27,792 bases of DNA from LH-M37 sp032251315. GTDB lineage: Bacteria; Pseudomonadota; Gammaproteobacteria; SZUA-229. The stretch covers positions 1-27,792 of the forward strand of contig JAVVEE010000031.1 of the NCBI GenBank assembly GCA_032251315.1. The letters run 5' to 3'. Of the stretch, positions 23,046-27,792 are shown in pieces (positions within the stretch are counted from its first letter, which is position 1; each line of letters begins with the position of its first letter). The translations under genes and the position numbers were made by a program. Below the pieces are notes generated by a model. That model was not told the origin of the DNA and ran no database searches. It saw nothing but the letters and a program-made list of their open reading frames with translations.

Positions 23046-23064
23046 TATACCGATTATCATTTTC
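23046..23064 (-). promoter_or_regulatory. Candidate Fur box upstream of the cytochrome-barrel gene
   Basis: The 19 bases match 15 of 19 positions of the E. coli Fur consensus (GATAATGATTATCATTATC reading), with all bases of the central GATTATCATT intact. A minus-strand -10-like TATACT (23044-23049) overlaps its edge, but no convincing -35 goes with it. The site is 131 bases upstream of the cytochrome-barrel start. A half-site, GATAATGA, lies at 23113-23120. Fur is encoded at 3446. Confidence 0.5.
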
Positions 23065-23508
23065 AAAAAATAACACCGCTTCGGGTCTCTTTTTTAATTT
23101 CATATGAATCCTGATAATGAGTGTTTGTTATGTGCTCCGATCACACATAACTAAGTGTTTTTTGGGTGTTCGCCGGAAACGACACTGTCCCAAAGATAAC
23201 GCCACTAACTAAAAAATGACGATCAGATCTTTATTTTCAAGTAAGGGGGCTGGCAGTAATGAAACAGCAGCAAGTAACACGACTTAGCATGAGTGGTTAT
23301 GCTGATGGATAAGCCATCGCTAAACGCACCGGCTCTGAGTGTTGTGGTTATTGATGCTGCTGTTCCCGTCATCGGCGCAGTGGCAGTGCGCAGTAAGGCA
23401 TCGCCAGACACATCAACAACACGCTGATTGCAGTGAGCGCTGTTATGTTTACTTTGTTTCAGGCACGGGTTAGAGGGTTGGAAGAAAAAGGGGTGAGTCG
23501 TATAAAGC
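23065..23508. other. Intergenic region ahead of the lpxR remnant
   Basis: About 440 bases with no gene that can be supported. A hairpin can form from TTTGGG (23161-23166) and CCCAAA (23189-23194), with partial inner pairing and no T-run. Short open frames exist on both strands over 23223-23427 (a 62-residue minus frame and a 42-residue plus frame from ATG 23299), but they overlap in antisense and neither has a recognisable motif. Confidence 0.5.
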
Positions 23509-24480
23509 TTGCGCCTTATTGCTGTTAATCGCCTTCATCAGTCCCTGTCGGGGGAGACCGAGGTCAGCGGGACAATAATCTTCGTGCAGGAAAACGACGC
23601 CTTCTATAATACCGATCGCCATTATACCAATGGCCTGAAACTGACCTGGATGCCCGGCAGTGATGTATCTCCACCTGAGTGGGCGATGAAACTCTCCCGT
23701 CACATTCCCTGGTTTCCTGAACCGGGCAAAATTCAGCATGGCTATTCCTTTGGGCAGAGTATGTTTACACCGAGCAACATCAGCGTTGCCAACCCGCCTG
23801 CGGACGAGCGCTCTTATGCCGGATGGCTGTATAGCTCAATTACGCTAGGGGCCGAATTCGGTAAGCAGCTCGACCTGCTGGTGCTGACCCTTGGCATAGT
23901 GGGCCCGCTTTCGTTGGCCGAGCAGAGTCAAAATCTTATTCACATGCTTATCGGCGATGTTAAGGAACCACAGGGGTGGGATACGCAACTGGGCAATGAG
24001 CCGGGCCTCGTCGCCACTTACCAGCGCTGCTGGCGTGGACTCGCCATCACCACTGTATCGAATTTTAAGCTGGATTTAACACCCCATATCGGCGCAGCCA
24101 TCGGCAACGTATACACCTATGCCAACACTGGCTTCACCCTGCGCCTCGGACGGCATTTGCCCAACGATTACGGGCCGCCACGTATTGAACCGGGCCTGCC
24201 GACTTCGGGCAATTTTTCGCCGGCAGCCGATGTCTCCTAGTACCTTTTCGCCGGTATCGATGTGCGAGCGGTGGCGCAAAATATCTTTCTTGATGGCAAT
24301 ACTTTCAGAGACAGTCGCAGTGTTGACAAATACCCGTTCGTCGGCGATTTACAGATAGGCGTGGTTATAAACTGGCAAGATATTCGTTTTAATTATTCTT
24401 TCGTCAGTCGCACCAGAGAGTTTCGCGGACAGGATGAAAAAGACAATTTTGGCGTATTTAATATGGCGTTTAAATATTAG
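23509..24480 (+). pseudogene. lpxR: Broken lipid A 3'-O-deacylase (LpxR family)
   Basis: LpxR is an outer-membrane barrel that removes the 3'-acyloxyacyl chain of lipid A. Family motifs are clear: FVQENDAFYNTDRHYTNGLKLTW near the start, with the Asn-Asp pair of the active site; LIHMLIGDVKEPQGWDTQLGNEPGL with the His region; and FLDGNTFRDSRSVDKYPFVGDLQIG near the end. The frame is stopped by TAG at 24238-24240, directly before YLFAGIDVRA, and then continues in the same frame to TAG 24478-24480. Relatives usually have an aromatic residue at this point, so a TGG-to-TAG change is likely. The signal peptide (ACALLLLIAFISP, codons from 23510) is in a different frame from the barrel, implying at least one indel near 23544. 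The gene is therefore probably inactive. Confidence 0.85.
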
Positions 24481-24516
24481 CGGTTTGGAGCTTTCCTGTA
24501 ACCCAAGCCATAGCCA

Positions 24517-24545
24517 TGGTTAAAGCGCTTAGAACCCTTTAACCA
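24517..24545. terminator. Terminator-like inverted repeat between convergent genes
   Basis: TGGTTAAAG at 24517-24525 is perfectly complementary to CTTTAACCA at 24537-24545, with an 11-base loop, in the 202-base gap between the lpxR remnant and the facing flavoprotein gene. The stem is AT-rich and no T-run follows on either strand. Bidirectional termination is inferred from position only. Confidence 0.35.
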
Positions 24546-24682
24546 ATTATTTCAATAGATGTTGAAAGACTTTGCAAACCAGTCGTGTACTCAAAGAATG
24601 CTGAACCTTAAGTGCAGGCCTTTAAATATGGCGGGGAAAGCCGACGCCATTGTCCTGTTCTGCCACCGGGATTTTACTGCTA

Positions 24683-26077
24683 TCAGCCGTGTCCACCATT
24701 TTTTATAGCGTCATCACAGTGCAAGTTGCTATGCTTGTTGAGCAGGTCTTTTTGCAAGGCGCTCTCGTTTATGTTGGCACCCAGATGCTGTGTCACGATT
24801 CGCATATCAACTTCTGCATTTTCGATACAGGAGGTGCCGCCGGGTGAGGGTGTCATATTGAAGATACCGCCGATGCCAGTATCGATCTTGGCCTCGCCCA
24901 TCAGCAGTTTGCAGTTGTCCTTGTCGATCAGCTGCGGGCGGATACCGCCGACCTTGTGGGCGAATTTCAGATCACGGAACCTGAGTGACGGGACGATCTT
25001 GCGTACATCCTTTAGAAACAGCCATTTGCGAATTAGCGGGATCTCGAACAGCATGTTCTTGAACATGTAATTGCGGATATCTCTGACACGCAGCAGATCC
25101 CATAATACTTTTGCCACCCTGCGATCGAATCGGAATACCTGGAAGAAATCCGGCAGAGTTTTGAGGTTGTAGCGTTCCAAAATCGGCAGCACTAATGCGG
25201 TCGGGCCAAAACGTGTCTCTCCAGGCACCAGCACATCAGGGTCTCCGTGAATGGCGGCGAACGGCAGAGCATCATTTTGCACCGTGTAGACCTTGCCATT
25301 CAGGACATGCGGCGTGAAATAATAACTGCCGGCGATAGGCAATACCGAAAAGTTAAGCCCATAGCCCAGGTCATGTGCCAGTTTGAGACTATGACCACCG
25401 GCACAGGCAACCAGTGCGCGCGTGCGGTAACAGGCATCACCGGTCTCGATGATAAAGCCGTCATCTTCGATCCTGATATGTTCGACATGGCGGTTGTAAT
25501 GCACATCGATATTTTTATCCGGCTCCAGATCCGCCGCCAGCTGCGCCTGGCGCACAAAGGAGCGCGACAGCGCTTCGAAATTGACTGCGGTATATTCATC
25601 GGTAGAGCCGAGGGCGATGATCTCCTCATCGCGAAAGCGGTCGCCGTTCATCGAGACATTGGGCTCGATGCGCGCGATGGCTTTTTTGTCGAGCAACTTA
25701 AGCCCGGGATAATGCGGTGAAAATACTTCGAAGCGTTTTTTCAGCAGCTCACATTCCCCGCTGCCGACGCCAAGCACCATTTTCGGGTACTTGAAAATGA
25801 TGTGATGTGCATCCGGCTGTGCCAGTGCGTAGTTGCGCAGCATGGCGGCGGCGCGTTGCACTTTCAGTGCTTTATCCAGCGTGTAATTGGTTTCGATGTC
25901 ACCACAGTGAAGCGTCTGACTGTTATTGCTCGACAGTGAGTTGACTCGAGCCGGCGCTGAGTATTTCTCGATGATACCGATATTCTTGATGTCAGTATAT
26001 TTTGTGCTCAGGTACAGCAGCGCGCTACCGGAGACACCGGCACCGATAATCAGCAGGTCATACTGGTTGGGAGGCAT
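24683..26077 (-). CDS. FAD-dependent oxidoreductase, malate:quinone oxidoreductase-like
   Basis: A 464-residue flavoprotein. The N-terminus YDLLIIGAGVSGSALLYLS is a Rossmann dinucleotide-binding motif (GxGxxG) for FAD, followed by IIEKYSAPARVNS. The segments SSNNSQTLHCGDIETNYTLDKALKVQRAA, ALVACAGGHSLKLAHDLGYG and KVGGIRPQLIDKDN, then FNMTPSPGGTSC, recall membrane-bound malate:quinone oxidoreductases, especially the shorter epsilonproteobacterial type. This assignment is from remembered family patterns, and another 2-hydroxyacid or amine substrate is possible. Mqo passes electrons from malate to the quinone pool at the inner membrane. ATG 26077 is chosen because it starts directly before the FAD motif (MPPNQYD); the frame stays open upstream to 26242 but that part is not family-like. 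It is divergent from clcA. Confidence 0.8.
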   Translation of the reverse strand: MPPNQYDLLIIGAGVSGSALLYLSTKYTDIKNIGIIEKYSAPARVNSLSSNNSQTLHCGDIETNYTLDKALKVQRAAAMLRNYALAQPDAHHIIFKYPKMVLGVGSGECELLKKRFEVFSPHYPGLKLLDKKAIARIEPNVSMNGDRFRDEEIIALGSTDEYTAVNFEALSRSFVRQAQLAADLEPDKNIDVHYNRHVEHIRIEDDGFIIETGDACYRTRALVACAGGHSLKLAHDLGYGLNFSVLPIAGSYYFTPHVLNGKVYTVQNDALPFAAIHGDPDVLVPGETRFGPTALVLPILERYNLKTLPDFFQVFRFDRRVAKVLWDLLRVRDIRNYMFKNMLFEIPLIRKWLFLKDVRKIVPSLRFRDLKFAHKVGGIRPQLIDKDNCKLLMGEAKIDTGIGGIFNMTPSPGGTSCIENAEVDMRIVTQHLGANINESALQKDLLNKHSNLHCDDAIKNGGHG

Positions 26078-26192
26078 AAAATTCTCAGTGAATGATTTGG
26101 ATAATCGCAAACGGCGATATCTACTTTTTATTGCGGCTGCAAGCATACCAGAAAGAAGAAGTGGGAATATTGAGCCGGCAGGGAGCACGTTA

Positions 26193-26333
26193 ATGAACAC
26201 ATTTACTACGGATAAACCATTCCCGTTTGCTATAGGCATCATCCTGTGCCTGTTTGCGCTACAATCACTTTTTTCGAAAAACCTTCTGACTTATGCGCCG
26301 TCATCTTCGCCGAACCAAGCTTCGTTTATTTAA
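26193..26333 (+). CDS. Possible 46-residue single-span membrane protein overlapping clcA
   Basis: ATG 26193 has AGGGAG seven bases upstream, a better ribosome-binding site than that of clcA. The frame encodes MNTFTTDKPF followed by one hydrophobic stretch (FAIGIILCLFALQSLF) and a polar tail ending at TAA 26331-26333. It overlaps the first 41 bases of clcA in another frame, so it could be a real small protein or a leader that affects clcA translation. Nothing beyond the hydrophobic span and the ribosome-binding site supports it. Confidence 0.3.
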   Translation: MNTFTTDKPFPFAIGIILCLFALQSLFSKNLLTYAPSSSPNQASFI

Positions 26334-27630
26334 TCGCACCGCCTGGCGTACGCGTCTGATTTTTTGGCTGGGCGCTGTGCTGGTGGGGGTGATGGCGGCG
26401 GCTTTTGCTTTGCTGGGTGAGTTTGCCGACCACACTTTCCGTGAATATATTGCAGCCACGCCCTGGTTACCGTTTGTGGTTACGCCTCTGGGTTTTGTGC
26501 TGATCAGCTGGCTGACTCGGCGTTTTTTTGCCGGGGCGGAAGGCAGCGGCATACCGCAAACGCTGGTGGCGATTGAGCGCACCGGCGATGATCTGTGCCG
26601 GCACCTGCTGTCGATTCGGGTGGCGGTGGGTAAATTTATACTGACTGTGCTGGGGCTGTTTGTCGGTGGTTCGATTGGGCGCGAGGGGCCGACCGTGCAT
26701 ATCGGTGCGGCGATTATGTATTCCATCGGCCGGCATATGCATGTACCGGCGCGCTATCTTGAGCGCGGCCTGATTCTCACCGGTGGCGGTGCGGGGATCG
26801 CCGCGGCTTTCAATACTCCGCTGGCGGGCATCATGTTTGCGATCGAGGAAATGGCGCGTTCGTTTGACCGGCGTAACAGCAGCATGATGCTGATCGGCAT
26901 TGTGCTGGCAGGCATGGTGGCGATCATGGTGCATCAGGATAATTACAATTACTACAGCGCGCTACCGGCGACTCTGGACGCCGGTTTTGTCTGGCTGGCG
27001 GTATTGGTGTGCGGTGTGGTCGGGGGTGTGCTGGGCGGCTCATTCAGCCAGTTCCTGATTTCGGCATCGGCCCGCCTGCGTCCCTATATGCCAAAGCATG
27101 CGATAAAGATCGCCTTCATCTGCGGCCTGATTGTGGCCGCTCTGGGGCTGCTCAGTGGCGGCATGATTTACGGTACCGGTTATATCGAAGCGAAAGAGAT
27201 TGTCGGCTGCGCGGGTACCGCGGCCTGTACGGCCGAGGCGGGCGTTTTTTATCCGCTGCTTAAAATTCTGGCGACCATGGCCACCTATCTGAGCGGTATT
27301 CCCGGCGGTATCTTCGCGCCTTCGCTGGCCAGCGGTGCCGGGCTGGGCAGTAATATCGCGGCTTATTTTCCGGTGGAACTGGCCTCGGCGGTAGTGGTGC
27401 TGGGCATGGTGGGTTATTTTTCGGCGGTGGTACAAACCCCCATCACCGCTTTTATTATCGTCATGGAAATGACCGACAATCAGGACCTGCTGCTGGCGAT
27501 GATGGCGACCTCGTTGATAGCCACCGGCACCTCCAAACTGATTTGCAGAAAATCGATCTATCTGGCGCTGGCGGAAAATTTCCTGGCGAACCTGAAAATG
27601 TCCGAACCCCCGGCAAAACCAAAGGGATAA
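26293..27630 (+). CDS. clcA: ClC-family chloride/proton antiporter
   Basis: Inner-membrane ClC protein exchanging chloride for protons, 445 residues. The anion-pathway signatures are present in order: GSGIPQT (central serine), GREGPTVHIG with the gating glutamate, GGGAGIAAAFNTPLAGIMFAIEEM with the internal proton glutamate (IEEM), and GGIFAPSLASGAGLG. Retention of both glutamates indicates an H+-coupled exchanger rather than a channel. No C-terminal CBS domains are present. ATG 26293 gives a basic N-terminus (MRRHLRRTKLRLFNR) before TM1 but has no clear ribosome-binding site, and a possible small reading frame overlaps its start. It is divergent from the flavoprotein gene. The symbol is used in the family sense; orthology to E. 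coli clcA was not tested. Confidence 0.93.
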   Translation: MRRHLRRTKLRLFNRTAWRTRLIFWLGAVLVGVMAAAFALLGEFADHTFREYIAATPWLPFVVTPLGFVLISWLTRRFFAGAEGSGIPQTLVAIERTGDDLCRHLLSIRVAVGKFILTVLGLFVGGSIGREGPTVHIGAAIMYSIGRHMHVPARYLERGLILTGGGAGIAAAFNTPLAGIMFAIEEMARSFDRRNSSMMLIGIVLAGMVAIMVHQDNYNYYSALPATLDAGFVWLAVLVCGVVGGVLGGSFSQFLISASARLRPYMPKHAIKIAFICGLIVAALGLLSGGMIYGTGYIEAKEIVGCAGTAACTAEAGVFYPLLKILATMATYLSGIPGGIFAPSLASGAGLGSNIAAYFPVELASAVVVLGMVGYFSAVVQTPITAFIIVMEMTDNQDLLLAMMATSLIATGTSKLICRKSIYLALAENFLANLKMSEPPAKPKG

Positions 27631-27792
27631 GCCGTTAATGCCGATCATTTATAATAATTATTACACTGTTGTCCCGTTAACTGAAACAAAATATAATCAA
27701 TAGGTTGAATGCTGAAATGTCTTTCAAGTGTTATATACTATTGAGTCACATGGAAAGGATACTCTTCAACCAAGACGCGCTGAGAATGCATC

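Noticed and set aside
23223..23411. A 62-residue minus-strand frame and an overlapping plus-strand frame from ATG 23299 (42 residues)
   Set aside because: They are antisense to each other, lack ribosome-binding sites and motifs, and the composition (Thr/Ala/Ser) looks like chance reading of the same bases.
26078..26242. Extended N-terminus of the flavoprotein frame
   Set aside because: The added 55 residues precede the FAD motif and do not resemble the family; the ATG at 26077 gives the expected start.
27750..27792. ATG open to the right edge, reading MERILFNQDALRMH
   Set aside because: Fourteen codons without a clear ribosome-binding site or promoter are too little to call a gene; it may be the start of one beyond the window.
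1..27792. CRISPR array, complete insertion sequence or prophage
   Set aside because: No regularly spaced direct repeats, transposase, integrase or phage structural genes were found in the window.

Overview
The window looks like a chromosome segment of a gammaproteobacterium. This rests on the smpB / ratA / rnfH / bamE / fur neighbourhood, a RelA-type (hydrolase-dead) stringent factor separate from any SpoT, the lpxB / rnhB / dnaE neighbourhood, MlaA, and the lipid A deacylase family LpxR. No species can be named from the sequence alone.

Layout. 1-700: a possible gene tail, an inverted repeat, and smpB (-). 844-3865: a sodium-coupled amino-acid-type symporter, ratA and rnfH (+), bamE (-) facing them, then fur (+). 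3918-6865: relA, whose start codon lies in a strong inverted repeat, and a PlsC-like acyltransferase. 6928-7102: a decayed piece of an outer-membrane-protein gene abutting a REPIN-like element. 7122-9620 (-): lpxB, mlaA and a small outer-membrane barrel protein, a probable envelope operon. 9698-14416 (+): rnhB, dnaE and an unrecognised 118-residue protein. 14507-16932 (+): an AT-richer, PstI/BsuBI-like type II restriction-modification pair. 17127-18482: a VC0807-like membrane protein, a rhodanese fragment and intergenic footprints. 18483-20508: a chemoreceptor and an 87-residue unknown protein. 20565-21467 (-): an EamA exporter. 21608-22915 (-): an outer-membrane protein with an N-terminal monoheme cytochrome and a C-terminal beta barrel, with a good Fur-box match upstream. 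23509-24480: a broken lpxR. 24683-26077 (-): a malate:quinone-oxidoreductase-like flavoprotein. 26293-27630 (+): a ClC-type chloride/proton antiporter.

Together. The conserved parts cover ribosome rescue, the stringent response, replication, and outer-membrane assembly and lipid A synthesis. The accessory parts lie at the breaks in the conserved order: the symporter inside the smpB-fur cluster, the restriction-modification pair after dnaE, and the degraded genes and repeats between convergent units. The most interesting points are the cytochrome-barrel fusion with a nearby Fur box, the hairpin over the relA start codon, and the outer-membrane-gene remnant with its adjoining REPIN.
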